A stretch of DNA of 64,000 bases, from NCBI GenBank assembly GCA_947302275.1, contig CAMYUW010000004.1, positions 32,597-96,596 on the forward strand. Reading direction: 5' to 3'. Below the pieces are notes generated by a model. It was not told where the DNA came from. It searched no databases and worked only from the letters and a program-made list of their open reading frames with translations. Each line of letters opens with the position of its first letter. Position 1 is the first letter of the stretch. Below, in pieces: positions 34,712 through 44,725 of this stretch. This DNA comes from an uncultured Prevotellaceae bacterium (lineage in GTDB: Bacteria; Bacteroidota; Bacteroidia; Bacteroidales; Muribaculaceae). A program made the position numbers and the translations under genes.

Positions 34712-37700
34712 TCAATTCAGAATCTTGAACACCTTGGGTTGCATGCCCTTGCGATAAACCACAATGACATTGACACCCTTGATGGTCTTGATTGAAGCCT
34801 GATTGTCATTCTTCACGTCAACAGCGTTAACGATCTTGCCGTCGGTTGAGATTACCTCCACCTTGATAATATCGTCGTTGCTGCTTGTCACTGTAGCGAC
34901 ATCACCCTTGACATTGAGATTGACATTTTCAGCTATTGACTGCATCTCACCCACACTGGTAAAGATGTTGTTGTCAACGAGGTAGAATCGGCCAATGCTG
35001 GTACCCTCGAGTTCAAATTCATTGGACTCATCAAGGCTATAAGTGTTGCCGGTCTCGATATCAAGCAGTTCATATCGGCTCAGATCTATACCATCAGATG
35101 CCGAGAAATTCAAAGTCACGGTAGCAGCGACGGGCATATAGATACCCAGAGGTATCTCATGCTGGTCATTCAGGCTGTGGATGTCATAGCTGCGTCCATC
35201 AAAGACGGTGAAGACAGCCAGCTTGGGAGCGGCATCCTCATCAATGAGGGTTGGAGCGGTTGCATCCACGCCATCAAGCAGCAGGGTACTTGCGGTAACG
35301 CCATTGCTGGTGGCACTGACGCGGAGCTCGTTGAAAGCGGCGGTACGCTTCGGAGCGCGCATCATGCTGTGCATCGCACCATCACCAATCATGCTCTCGG
35401 TAAAGTTAACGGTTACAGACGTACCCTCGGCAGCTTCGACAAAGAAGGACTCCATCGGGTTAATGCGGGTGAATGCTTGACCACTATAAACCATTACACC
35501 CTGGATGTCGATGGCCGAGCTGATGGTCGTACCGTCAAAGTACTTAAGACCAGTCACATTGCTGTTTCCATTCATGAACGGCTCAACATTGATGTGGCTC
35601 ATCAGCGGGTTGCCCACGATGAACGTGGTCACGTTGCTTGCCGTGGCGGGCGTGGTGATGCTCAAGGGCAGGTTGGCATAGACAGGACGAGGCACGCCGT
35701 TATAGTCGTATGTCATCGTTGCAGTACCCTCATAGACGAAGCGGTCGCCATTGGTACGGGTCAGATCCTCCTTGGCGCTGACTTGCTCCTGAGAGAAATC
35801 ATCAAAGTAATAGTACTCGGTATGGGTCTTGGGCAGACGCATGATGTAGTTGCCCGTGTTGTCGGGATCCTCACTGCCATCGGCAAGCAGGGCAAAGCCC
35901 TCGCCCAGCACATAATTGTGGTTGAGCGCGTTGAAGGCGTAGCTCCACTGTGTGGTCTCGATAATGGCACTGGTCTGATCCTCAAATTCGCTGGGACTAA
36001 TCCAGCTCTTGCTCTTGTAAACCTTGTTCTTATCAACACGGTCCCACAGGCGCTGATAAATCTTGGGCTCAAAGCGCTTGGCAGGCGTATTATCAGGAGT
36101 CAGGTCGGTGAAATAAACCACACGCTCATCCCCACCAGTAACAAAGTCGTTCTCGGGCACGAAGAAGTCACCGGTATAGGTGCTCTTGAGAGCGGCACTC
36201 AGCAGATAGTTCTTGTTGGCTTCCACTTCCAAGTCAACCCATGCCTTCGTGTAGTTCAAGCGGTGAACATACTCTACAGCGGCACCCGGCTCAAAGTGGA
36301 TGGCAGCACAAGGATACTCATCGCCTTCGACCATCGTCGTGGTGGTGAGTGAGGGATACTTGGCGGCACCCGTCGGGATGGTAACGTTGGTACACAGGTA
36401 GGGAGCGCCGTTGGTCCAGTTGGCCCACTCGTTCCAGTCAGCATTGATGGTGTTGTCACGCCAGCGGCTGTAGGTGGGATATACTCGGTAGTCAAACGAC
36501 GAAACAAACTTGCCGTCGGCAGTGTAGAACAGACCTGTGAACTGGCCTGCCTGGGTAGCAGTAATGCCATTGATTTCTACCTCGCCACCATCGCCGGTCA
36601 CAACAGGAATGGTGCCGGAGAACTGTTCAGGCATACTCAGCAACAACGTGATACCGGTATTGCCGCTATAGGTACCCGTGAGGTTCATCGTCTGACCCTC
36701 GCAAGCCTTGGTAGTCATCACGCCAGTCACCATGTCACCGCAGGACTCCTCATCCAGGCAATCGGGCACACCGTCGTTGTCGATATCATTGCGGATAAAC
36801 AGGCCGTAGATCTTCATCTGATCCGCAGCTTCCAGCACATTGGCCACAGTGATGCGGATTTCATCATACTTGAACTTGGGTTGCATGAGCAGCACATTCT
36901 TGTCGCCATAGCCGATCACATCGGCACCCAGCACCTTCCAGTCGCTCTTTACATCACCGGTTTCAATGCCCTTGTAGTAGGTCTTCATGGTGAGCCATCC
37001 ACCCACGTCAACACCTGCGAGATAAGTCTTATTATCAATGACTACACCAATCTGGTGACGATAGTCCAGCGTGCGGCCCAGGTCGATAGCATAGGTCGTA
37101 CCACCGGCGTTTGCAGTGGAGAAGTGCTCCATGTAGGTCTCAAATTCGGGATCCTCATCCACTATGTAGGTAAGGTTAGCCGAAGTGCTAAGGGCAGTTA
37201 TCACATTGATGTTTCCGGTAGCATCAGCATTGATGCGGGCACCATGCTCTTCATTATTGAGTTGCTCCACACCGCAACCAAATGGCTTGGCGCAAGGTGA
37301 TGCTTCAGGACTCATGTCAATGAAAACATCGTAGATATTCAGACGCGAGAGGGTCAGGTTCAAGAGACCAGACTTCCATAGTGCAAAGCGGTCAAACTTA
37401 GTACCTGCAGGCACTGTAATCGCAAATTTCACACGTTGCACCTTATCGGCACCAATCAGGTCAAGAGACAATACATTGCTCTCGTTGATTACCTTCTGAT
37501 AGGTCTTGACATCAACGTCATAAGTGCGGATGTTGAAGAACTGCAACAAGTCGGCTTCAAGGCCGTTACTGGTGAACTCAACATCAAAGCCGATGCGCAC
37601 ATCATGCGTTTGAGTACCGTCACAGATGAAGCTGCCATCCGCGGTCTTCACGCCCACAATCATCAAGTCATTGGCAATACTCAAACCAGATGTATAGCCT

Positions 37701-39322
37701 GCGGCAGTCGATTTATATTCATCAAGGATAAACTCTGGATGGTCAAAGTCGGTGATACTGAGCAGCGAACCGGTTGCACCCTCACCAACAGGAATTGAAT
37801 TCATAAGGGCATAATTATTACCGTAGAGCATCTGTTCGCAGTTCTCGACATCAAAATTATCATTACCCTTGTGTATCACGATATCCACATAGCAGTTACC
37901 GTTGGCATCAACGCCTTCACTGCCCGGAATACCCTTGCCGCACAACGAGGTGGCACGGAAGACATAATCACCATCCACCTGATCCAGGCCGGTCACGAGT
38001 CCACTCGGGCTGATCTGCACATTGGGATTACCGTTATTGTCAACAACACTCCACTCGATGGTCAGGTCATTGTTGGCATAGAGCTGCATGGAAGTCTGAG
38101 TAGAGCAGATGTCGGTTTCGGCCGACGTATGGATGGCACAGTGGTGATCCACGCTGGCTTTAGGACGGACGAAAGCATTCTGGATGCCCGGGCCAGGACC
38201 CAGGTCTGCGCTAAGAACCGTATAGTAGTCAATCTTGTAAGAAGAGAAAGGAACCTTAGCGATAACCGAACTGGTCTTGTCGGCAGCCGTCACCAGATTC
38301 AGGTTGAGGACACTGGCATCGATCACCTCGGTCTGAACCTCAACACCGTTGCGGTCATACAAGCGGAACTTGGCCCACAGGCCAGCTTGTAGATTCAAAG
38401 CTGAACCCGACACATCGGTGAAACCGACTTCACAACCAGCCTCAAAGGTCTCGCCATTATAGGGCGCACCATTTTTCTCATAAGCTTCGGTTTTAATTTC
38501 AACAGTTCCCCTGTAGCCAATTGATGCTACACTCACAACATATTCATGGGTCGTAGGATCATCGTCGATAAGTTTATTGGCGTCAGTCTTGATGGGAATA
38601 AGCACGGGAACAATCCATTTGTTGGCCTCAACATTATACTTGACGCCGTTGTAACCAATGTGACCATTGGTGGTCGTGATGATGTGCTTATTGTCTTTTC
38701 CGACAAACGCATACTTCACTCTAAAGGTTTTACCTACATCGGCGACAACACCATGCTGAATCAGGCAGATTTCGTCAAAGTCGCCTTTGGTAGTAGTCGC
38801 TTCAAGATACATGCACACGTCTTCCGAACCCGGAATCTTGACGACATTGAGCGCAAGCACGCCACCCTCTTGGGCCACTTCAATCGCCTTGGTATCTACC
38901 AGTTCTCCATCTTTGTAGAACATGATAGATAAGCAGTTCAGCGCATTGAGTGAAACGACCGACAGGTCGGAAGCGACAACGCAGAAACCGGCCGTTGTGC
39001 CAGCGGCATAATAACGACTGATGTCGCGTACACTCACAAGTCCGGGCGAAGCCAACAGTTCGGCCTGCACGATGGCGGGGAACGTGGCCACATTGTCCAG
39101 GTCCTCGTCAAGCATGTTGTTGGTGTTAACGTTCCACGAACCCACATCAACTGTGGAGAAGATGCGGTTAATCATGCAGTCCCGGCCCACCAACGCATGG
39201 CGATAGGGCAGATAGTTGGCAGCATTGGGGTCTGTATCCTGCCAAGTGGGCTTTTGTGCCCAAACCATCAACGGCAAGATGGCCGCCAACAGCATCATTA
39301 AGGATTTCAAATTAAATTTCAT
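34712..39322 (-). CDS. Large secreted protein with calcium-binding stretch and T9SS-like C-terminal domain
   Basis: 1536 residues. A signal peptide (MKFNLKSLMMLLAAILPLMVWA) is followed by large beta-rich regions with no recognised family. A short thrombospondin-type-3-like calcium stretch (DIDNDGVPDCLDEESCGD) lies near residue 850. The last ~90 residues fit a T9SS-like C-terminal sorting domain: VKGDVATVTSSNDDIIKVEV, then IIVYRKG-like VIVVYRKGMQPKVFKILN. It is the third gene of a minus-strand operon (31-base gap to the upstream gene). Likely exported; function unknown. Confidence 0.85.
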   Translation of the reverse strand: MKFNLKSLMMLLAAILPLMVWAQKPTWQDTDPNAANYLPYRHALVGRDCMINRIFSTVDVGSWNVNTNNMLDEDLDNVATFPAIVQAELLASPGLVSVRDISRYYAAGTTAGFCVVASDLSVVSLNALNCLSIMFYKDGELVDTKAIEVAQEGGVLALNVVKIPGSEDVCMYLEATTTKGDFDEICLIQHGVVADVGKTFRVKYAFVGKDNKHIITTTNGHIGYNGVKYNVEANKWIVPVLIPIKTDANKLIDDDPTTHEYVVSVASIGYRGTVEIKTEAYEKNGAPYNGETFEAGCEVGFTDVSGSALNLQAGLWAKFRLYDRNGVEVQTEVIDASVLNLNLVTAADKTSSVIAKVPFSSYKIDYYTVLSADLGPGPGIQNAFVRPKASVDHHCAIHTSAETDICSTQTSMQLYANNDLTIEWSVVDNNGNPNVQISPSGLVTGLDQVDGDYVFRATSLCGKGIPGSEGVDANGNCYVDIVIHKGNDNFDVENCEQMLYGNNYALMNSIPVGEGATGSLLSITDFDHPEFILDEYKSTAAGYTSGLSIANDLMIVGVKTADGSFICDGTQTHDVRIGFDVEFTSNGLEADLLQFFNIRTYDVDVKTYQKVINESNVLSLDLIGADKVQRVKFAITVPAGTKFDRFALWKSGLLNLTLSRLNIYDVFIDMSPEASPCAKPFGCGVEQLNNEEHGARINADATGNINVITALSTSANLTYIVDEDPEFETYMEHFSTANAGGTTYAIDLGRTLDYRHQIGVVIDNKTYLAGVDVGGWLTMKTYYKGIETGDVKSDWKVLGADVIGYGDKNVLLMQPKFKYDEIRITVANVLEAADQMKIYGLFIRNDIDNDGVPDCLDEESCGDMVTGVMTTKACEGQTMNLTGTYSGNTGITLLLSMPEQFSGTIPVVTGDGGEVEINGITATQAGQFTGLFYTADGKFVSSFDYRVYPTYSRWRDNTINADWNEWANWTNGAPYLCTNVTIPTGAAKYPSLTTTTMVEGDEYPCAAIHFEPGAAVEYVHRLNYTKAWVDLEVEANKNYLLSAALKSTYTGDFFVPENDFVTGGDERVVYFTDLTPDNTPAKRFEPKIYQRLWDRVDKNKVYKSKSWISPSEFEDQTSAIIETTQWSYAFNALNHNYVLGEGFALLADGSEDPDNTGNYIMRLPKTHTEYYYFDDFSQEQVSAKEDLTRTNGDRFVYEGTATMTYDYNGVPRPVYANLPLSITTPATASNVTTFIVGNPLMSHINVEPFMNGNSNVTGLKYFDGTTISSAIDIQGVMVYSGQAFTRINPMESFFVEAAEGTSVTVNFTESMIGDGAMHSMMRAPKRTAAFNELRVSATSNGVTASTLLLDGVDATAPTLIDEDAAPKLAVFTVFDGRSYDIHSLNDQHEIPLGIYMPVAATVTLNFSASDGIDLSRYELLDIETGNTYSLDESNEFELEGTSIGRFYLVDNNIFTSVGEMQSIAENVNLNVKGDVATVTSSNDDIIKVEVISTDGKIVNAVDVKNDNQASIKTIKGVNVIVVYRKGMQPKVFKILN

Positions 39323-39353
39323 ATCGTTGTTGTATTGTTAGGTTAATCAAGTT

Positions 39354-41588
39354 TTATTGGATGAACACTTTCTTGCCGTTGACAATGTAGATGCCACGGG
39401 TGGGATTCACCACTCGACGACCCATCAAGTCGTAAATGACTTCCTCGGTAGCCTCCTGCTCAATCACGACTTCCTCAACGGCAGCAGAGGAATTCTGCCT
39501 GCTGACAAACAGGAATCCTGCAGGAGCGCCAATGGGATTCTCAAGCTTGACGTATGCCTTGTTGGCAATCAGATAGTCACCATTGGGGTGATACATGCCC
39601 ACGTTGCTCTCGTTGTGGTCATAGGTATTGCCACTGAGCACATAATAGTAGCCCCAGCCATAGTTGACGCAAGTGGAATCCACAGCGTTGTTAGCGCCCC
39701 AGAAAGCGATTTCGGTATCGCCGTAACGGTTGTTCTGGTCAATGGGATAGCACTCACTCTCAACGATGCCGCTGAAAGGTGAATTGGCAAAATATTGCGA
39801 CGAGGATGTTGCCTCGGCGATAGCAAAGCTATGACGATCCTGATTAGCTTGGCCCTTGATAATCATACCATTACCTGCAGGCACATCATTCAAGTCGGTC
39901 AGGATAATGCCCGAGTGGTCATCGGTCCACTCACCGGTATAGACCTCCATACCAGGCGTGGGAACGACGTCAAAGGGGAAGTAGGCGCTTGCCCATGAGG
40001 CATTGCCGATGGTGTGCATCACAACCTCGATCTCTTCGGCCAGGTGCAGGTACCAGGCACCCTCACTATTGGCGGCAGGAGGTGTCGTGACAATCTTCAA
40101 GCCTGTGCAATAGGGCAATGAAGTGTTGGTCTCGGCTACAAGGTAACCCACGTTGTTGTCAGTCGTGGTGCTTGTGCGGTCATACATAGCGATGCGGTAC
40201 TGACCCTCACCCAGCGGCTCAAACCAGAAACCGGCCGAGTAGCGGGCTTTCTCGCTCTTGATATTGCGGACAACGGGCAAGTAACTGCTACCGTTACGAG
40301 CGGCATTGACCTCACCAATGTACTTATTGGTATTGGCGTTGCGGATGCGGTAGATATTGTGGGAATGTGTACCCAGCACACCGGTGGCTTGATCGTTACC
40401 ATCGCTGTTCTTGGCAATCGCCAGTTCAATCTCCCACAGGGCAGCGGCATGGCTCATGTCGGGGGTCACGCAGTAGATATCCACACGGTCGCCAGGCATA
40501 TCCTTCATCGAGGGGTCGGCACGGTGATCGACGTCCTCAAGCCAGCCACCATCTTCAGCAACGTTGGTACCGTTAGCACCGATGTCATGCTTAATGCGAT
40601 AATTCTCGATGCGGAAGAATCGACCCATTTCAATATCCTCTTCGGTATAAAGGATATCATCGTCATCCACCGTGTTATAAGGAATCAGTTCCCAGTCGTT
40701 AGTAGCAGTAACACCAGTTGACCATGTGGCAGCCTCACGTGAAGCATCACCGTAGAGCGAATGCTGTTGAGCTCCACCAATGATGTAATAACCATCCTCA
40801 GCATCATGGGCAGGCATCAAGGTCAAGTCATTGGTGCCCTTAATGCGCATGGGGTCAAGACCTTCGTGCAGATAGCTCTGGATTCTTACTGTGCTACCAC
40901 CGTCATTGACAACGCTCCACACACAATTGGTGGTCAACTTGGTTGAAACCGTTAAGTCGTTGTCACCGGCAGCCTGGCAGATATACTTTTCATTGTCTCG
41001 GTTCTTAATCACATAGACACCTGTCGTCTGGGCTGCTGCCAGGGCTTCCTCATAAGGGATGAAGATAAAATCACTCTTGGTGGCATCACCGTCATCATTC
41101 TGCAAGCGGGCATAATTCTCAAGGCCATAACGGTCGGTTGACCAATGCCTCTTGTAAGTTGTAGCTACAGGTCTGTAATTCCAATAAATAGACAGACCTT
41201 TCTGTCCTGAAAATTCCTCAGCTATATACCATGTGGTACCAGTTGCACTGAAGTTTTGCAGATATGTCGTTGTCAGATCTCGACCTTCCAGGAACAGGCC
41301 ATTGGAATTCTTGGCAGCAATCTTCACACCATTGCCATCGGCAACAAAATACCACAATAAGGCATCGCTGAATTGTGTATTTTGATCCACATAGATGTCA
41401 CTACCGTTACCCCTGTGGCGCACATAGAAGCCATGGTTAACCTCCATGATAAGATAATACTTGGGATTGGCCGTTGTAGAGGTTTCGGGCATGGCTTTTG
41501 GATTATAAGCCATTGCATCCACTATACCAATGAACACTAAGAAAGAAAAGGCGAGTAATCGGCTTATCATTGTCATATTCTTTTTCAT
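39354..41588 (-). CDS. Secreted protein with ricin-like repeats and T9SS C-terminal domain
   Basis: 744 residues. An N-terminal signal (MKKNMTMISRLLAFSFLVFI) is followed by several lectin-like segments with YYLI...FYVRHRG, GVYVIKNRDNEKYICQAAGD and IYRIRNANTNKYIGEVNAA; this repeating Y-x-I-x-N/K pattern resembles ricin-type beta-trefoil units. The C-terminus VIYDLMGRRVVNPTRGIYIV then NGKKVFIQ is a textbook Bacteroidales type IX sorting domain. Middle gene of the three-gene operon, 19 bases after the 619-residue gene. Carbohydrate binding is inferred. Confidence 0.85.
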   Translation of the reverse strand: MKKNMTMISRLLAFSFLVFIGIVDAMAYNPKAMPETSTTANPKYYLIMEVNHGFYVRHRGNGSDIYVDQNTQFSDALLWYFVADGNGVKIAAKNSNGLFLEGRDLTTTYLQNFSATGTTWYIAEEFSGQKGLSIYWNYRPVATTYKRHWSTDRYGLENYARLQNDDGDATKSDFIFIPYEEALAAAQTTGVYVIKNRDNEKYICQAAGDNDLTVSTKLTTNCVWSVVNDGGSTVRIQSYLHEGLDPMRIKGTNDLTLMPAHDAEDGYYIIGGAQQHSLYGDASREAATWSTGVTATNDWELIPYNTVDDDDILYTEEDIEMGRFFRIENYRIKHDIGANGTNVAEDGGWLEDVDHRADPSMKDMPGDRVDIYCVTPDMSHAAALWEIELAIAKNSDGNDQATGVLGTHSHNIYRIRNANTNKYIGEVNAARNGSSYLPVVRNIKSEKARYSAGFWFEPLGEGQYRIAMYDRTSTTTDNNVGYLVAETNTSLPYCTGLKIVTTPPAANSEGAWYLHLAEEIEVVMHTIGNASWASAYFPFDVVPTPGMEVYTGEWTDDHSGIILTDLNDVPAGNGMIIKGQANQDRHSFAIAEATSSSQYFANSPFSGIVESECYPIDQNNRYGDTEIAFWGANNAVDSTCVNYGWGYYYVLSGNTYDHNESNVGMYHPNGDYLIANKAYVKLENPIGAPAGFLFVSRQNSSAAVEEVVIEQEATEEVIYDLMGRRVVNPTRGIYIVNGKKVFIQ

Positions 41589-41607
41589 CGTTCTTTCCTC
41601 CTTATTT

Positions 41608-43467
41608 TTATTTCATTAATTGCTTGATAACACTCGACGTGCCGTCACTATAGGTCGTCTTCACGATATTGATGCCGGCAAAGGGTTTGCTGGAACCCTG
41701 ACCCGACAGGTTGTAATAGGTCACGGCAGTGACGTTCCTATCGACTACGACATCAGTCACCCCAGTAATCGGGTCATACTTCTGAGTGGGAGCCTCAAGT
41801 GGATAGAATTCATACTTGATATCCCAATCCTTGGTCTCTACGCCAAAGTACGGGTCGGGCTCTGCGTTGATGCGACGGGGACCCCATTGCGGGCTCTTCA
41901 CAGTGCGAGCCTCGGTCTTGACCAGACCTATCACAGTATGCATCATACCTGTCTGGAAAGCCTTGCTTTCGCCTTCGCCAGCCAATTGGTCATCTGCTGA
42001 AATGCCAGCATTGGGATTATAACCATCACAATAGGTGAAATTAATGTCCACTCTACCCTTCAGGTTAAAGATGTTGCGTGAATGAGTCAAATCCAAATCG
42101 CCCGTTTCTTGATCATATTCAATATATTTCGCAGGCCCTTCAAAATAATAATTGTGATTGGTTTGATCATATTCCAGAATAGCCCATTCCAGGGTGCACA
42201 CCTCATTGGGCTTAGCAATAGGCAGGAACTGCGGACCTTCCATTAAGTAATCCAGGTCACCGTTATAGTTCGCATCATAAGGATTACGCATGTTGTCGTT
42301 GTAGATACGGCCCTGGTCATGCAGGTTAAAGAAGGGCACACTGTAGGTGTTGACTTCGGGCTCGGCCTCGATAACTTCAGATCCTACAGTACAAGCCTCC
42401 ATTTGCTCATTAGTCAATTCCAAGGTGATGTCAAAACTGTTGGAAACATTCAGTTTACCAACAATACCACTAACGTAATGGCCTACCCAGGTACTTACCT
42501 CTTCTATACCTTGAACTGATAAGTTGGGGAACTGCAAAGCCACCCAGTTATTCTGCTTGTACAAGCTACCCTTCTTGTACACGTGGAAGTCATAACCATT
42601 GGCCCTAAGGTTCTGGTAGAAAGCGTCATTCTCATTTTGGTACCACTTGTGGTCGGCATCATTGGCTACATCGCTTCTCAGAATAAGCATATTCTGGGAC
42701 GCAATGAAGTAAACTCCATAATAAGTGCCATCCAACGCCACTTCATTGATCACCCACTGGTCAGGCAGATACATCTCATTGGCAGTAAGTTGTGCAAGGC
42801 TCATTTCCTGGCCCCAGTGACCAACCATTCTGTCGCTGCCCAGGTCAGTAATCACGTAGGTGCCATCCCACTGAACACTCAAATCCTGGGTCTGGTTCAA
42901 CGCGATATTCCACGAGGGTTCGCCGTTGGCATTCATGCGCACAAAGACAATCATGTCATTGTAACTGGGGACATTGAATGCCAGCTTGTTGCCCGACGGT
43001 GTACCTGCATACCACGAGCCCTGACCGTTGGTGGGAAATGACCAGGCATACCACACATTACCCTGTTCGGATACGGCCGATGCATCGAGGTACACGGTCT
43101 TATACGGGGTCACATTCACATTCATGACCCAATCAGTGATCGTGTAGATAGTGTAGGTCGCGCCGGCAATCACAGTCAAATCCACAGTGCGATTCCACAC
43201 CACAGTGTAATCATCGGGATTAACACGGGCAAACTGGAAGTAGTCGTGGGTGACGTCAAACTCAATGAGACCATTACTCAACACGGCTGTGGGGTACACC
43301 CATTCGCCTTGTTGACCACTATCCCATGCCCACACAAGCCACCGAGGATTGGAGGCATTGTAAGTCGCAGGCACATCAAGATAGACTTGCGCAGCTTGAA
43401 CTTGAGCTGCGAGACTCATGACCGATAGCACAATCATGAGACGTGCAAAAGTAAAAAATTTCATCAT
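41608..43467 (-). CDS. Secreted protein with tandem beta-sandwich modules and T9SS-like tail
   Basis: 619 residues with a signal peptide (MMKFFTFARLMIVLSVMSLA). Two tandem modules of ~90 residues start VYLDVPATYNASNPRWLVWA and VYLDASAVSEQGNVWYAW. Each has a Trp-rich first strand, a GxW, a FxR strand and a WNxxxxL strand, reminiscent of CBM26-type starch-binding modules (weak inference). The rest is unrecognised. The C-terminus (VTAVTYYNLSGQGSSKPFAG, then TTYSDGTSS and KQLMK) matches the tail of the 1951-residue protein. First gene of the operon; no TAnnTTTG box was found upstream. Confidence 0.82.
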   Translation of the reverse strand: MMKFFTFARLMIVLSVMSLAAQVQAAQVYLDVPATYNASNPRWLVWAWDSGQQGEWVYPTAVLSNGLIEFDVTHDYFQFARVNPDDYTVVWNRTVDLTVIAGATYTIYTITDWVMNVNVTPYKTVYLDASAVSEQGNVWYAWSFPTNGQGSWYAGTPSGNKLAFNVPSYNDMIVFVRMNANGEPSWNIALNQTQDLSVQWDGTYVITDLGSDRMVGHWGQEMSLAQLTANEMYLPDQWVINEVALDGTYYGVYFIASQNMLILRSDVANDADHKWYQNENDAFYQNLRANGYDFHVYKKGSLYKQNNWVALQFPNLSVQGIEEVSTWVGHYVSGIVGKLNVSNSFDITLELTNEQMEACTVGSEVIEAEPEVNTYSVPFFNLHDQGRIYNDNMRNPYDANYNGDLDYLMEGPQFLPIAKPNEVCTLEWAILEYDQTNHNYYFEGPAKYIEYDQETGDLDLTHSRNIFNLKGRVDINFTYCDGYNPNAGISADDQLAGEGESKAFQTGMMHTVIGLVKTEARTVKSPQWGPRRINAEPDPYFGVETKDWDIKYEFYPLEAPTQKYDPITGVTDVVVDRNVTAVTYYNLSGQGSSKPFAGINIVKTTYSDGTSSVIKQLMK

Positions 43468-44532
43468 TCGTTTAATTATTTAAATTAATATGGTATATCC
43501 TAAAATCGAATAAATATCCAGTATGTTTAGTTTTAAGTAGAATGAAGTGTAACTATATACACAAAAAATGCGGACTCTTCATCTTGAGCTCACATTTCGG
43601 GGATTTCGCACAATTTGGCAATCAATAAATAAGAGCTTGATGAGTCCGCGAACACACGTGGAATACCACCTTATTTAACTCTTGATTGCTTCTTCAAAAA
43701 TTGCCGATTTTCCCGAAACAAGAATCAAAAAAAGATTTGCAGATATGTAAACAGATAATCTTAGATTTTTACATAGGCATCAGTTGACATTATAATACAG
43801 ACTCCATCCGTCCTTCAGATAAAAACATGGCATCAAGCCATTCATCGGCTTGTGCCACATCTGTGTTGCGCGAACGGCCGCAACAGTTCGTTTGATTATT
43901 TTGCATGAATTCTTTACCCAAATGATGATAACCGGATAAAGACAACTTTCCAAAAGCCATGATGAAATCCCCACACACATAATCACCACCAAGTGGATCT
44001 TGCGGCACATGGGGGGGTAAATACTTGATTTACAGTTATTTACGCAGTATTTCATCATTATTTTAGCTACTTGTAGCCATTAAAAGTCTATTAATACATA
44101 GTAAAGCCTGCAATACCATTAAAAACATGGACTTCATAGCCCTTTTCAATGTTTCGGAGGTATCGGCAAACACCTTAGCAATCATTGAGCAAGCTAAAAG
44201 TCCACGTGTTGGATCACATTTGAATATCATCCTCTACAATCCCAGCTTATCTTGATTGCTTCTTCTAAATTGCCGATTTTTCCGAAACAAGATCTCAAAA
44301 GTATCGCATGGCTGCGACATCCAACGTTCCCATTGGAAACAACTAGACGCCGCAAAATTACTCACTTTTTTTCAAACCAACAAAATAATATTACATTATT
44401 TCTTTAATAGTTTTACTTTTCAATACTATATATTAGGGGACAAGTGCAAATCAATACAAAAAGAGAAAAAGAAAGTGGTTGTCATCCTGACACACTCTCC
44501 CTTCAAATTGGATAATGATGAAAAAATACCAA
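43468..44532. other. AT-rich islet of degraded sequence
   Basis: Just over 1 kb without a convincing gene. A ~47-base direct repeat (CTTGATTGCTTCTTC... with GCCGATTT and CCGAAACAAG) occurs at 43681-43727 and 44251-44297, 570 bases apart. Between them lies a short minus-strand frame (about 43790-44026, with DPLGGDYVCGDF) and a short plus-strand frame (44128-44256, MDFIALFNVSEVSANTLAI). Neither has a recognised family. The layout looks like the remains of an inserted element, but no transposase or terminal repeat can be identified. Confidence 0.5.
43790..44026 (-). pseudogene. Possible gene fragment, unknown family
   Basis: On the minus strand an open frame after an in-frame TAA reads KYLPPHVPQDPLGGDYVCGD, then FIMAFGKLSLSGYHHLGKEF, ending EGRMESVL. 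It looks like protein-coding sequence but has no good start, no ribosome site and no recognised family. A run of seven C lies just inside its 5' end; an overlapping frame of similar length (43780-44058) shifts there. Probably a remnant. Confidence 0.3.
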
Positions 44533-44533
44533 C
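44435..44533. repeat. Direct repeat, copy B
   Basis: Second copy of the ~100-base sequence at 34574-34675, same orientation. It directly abuts the decayed C-terminal tail at 44533-44612, just as copy A follows a T9SS-type gene. Confidence 0.8.
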
Positions 44534-44612
44534 TACCGTTTCAAGACCTTCTTAGTTGTTTTATGTCAATCACTATAGGTTGTTAAAACAATACTGATAC
44601 CCTGCCAAAAAA
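44533..44612 (-). pseudogene. Decayed 3' end of a secreted (T9SS-tail) gene
   Basis: Read on the minus strand this encodes GISIVLTTYSD, a stop, then HKTTKKVLKR and a final stop. It matches the C-terminal pattern of the 41608 gene (GINIVKTTYSDGTSS...K) and of the 14211 gene (NIVVT.Y.DGT...KVLK), with TGA in place of the conserved Gly codon. Upstream the match fades after the Phe-Ala-Gly position and needs an indel. No upstream coding part remains. Confidence 0.6.
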
Positions 44613-44673
44613 GTAAACCAAACTGTCGCCAGAAAAATTATTTGATTTGAATAATTCAATTTAAATAATTTGA

Positions 44674-44706
44674 TTTGCATAATTTGAAAATAGGTTTTAT
44701 CTTTGC
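44674..44706 (+). promoter_or_regulatory. Promoter of the AAA ATPase gene
   Basis: TATCTTTG (44699-44706) with TTTG (44674-44677) 21 bases upstream in a very AT-rich stretch. The ATG at 44726 follows 19 bases later. Confidence 0.65.
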
Positions 44707-44725
44707 CACCAAAATATAACTTGTT

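Noticed and set aside
35159..36352. Long plus-strand open frame inside the 1536-residue gene
   Set aside because: It lies entirely antisense to a well-supported secreted-protein gene, has no family match and has Val/Gly/His-rich composition typical of reverse-strand shadows.
44256..44555. Plus-strand frame covering repeat copy B
   Set aside because: It crosses a direct repeat whose other copy has a stop in the same frame (ATGATGAAAAATTACTAA at copy A), and there is no family match.
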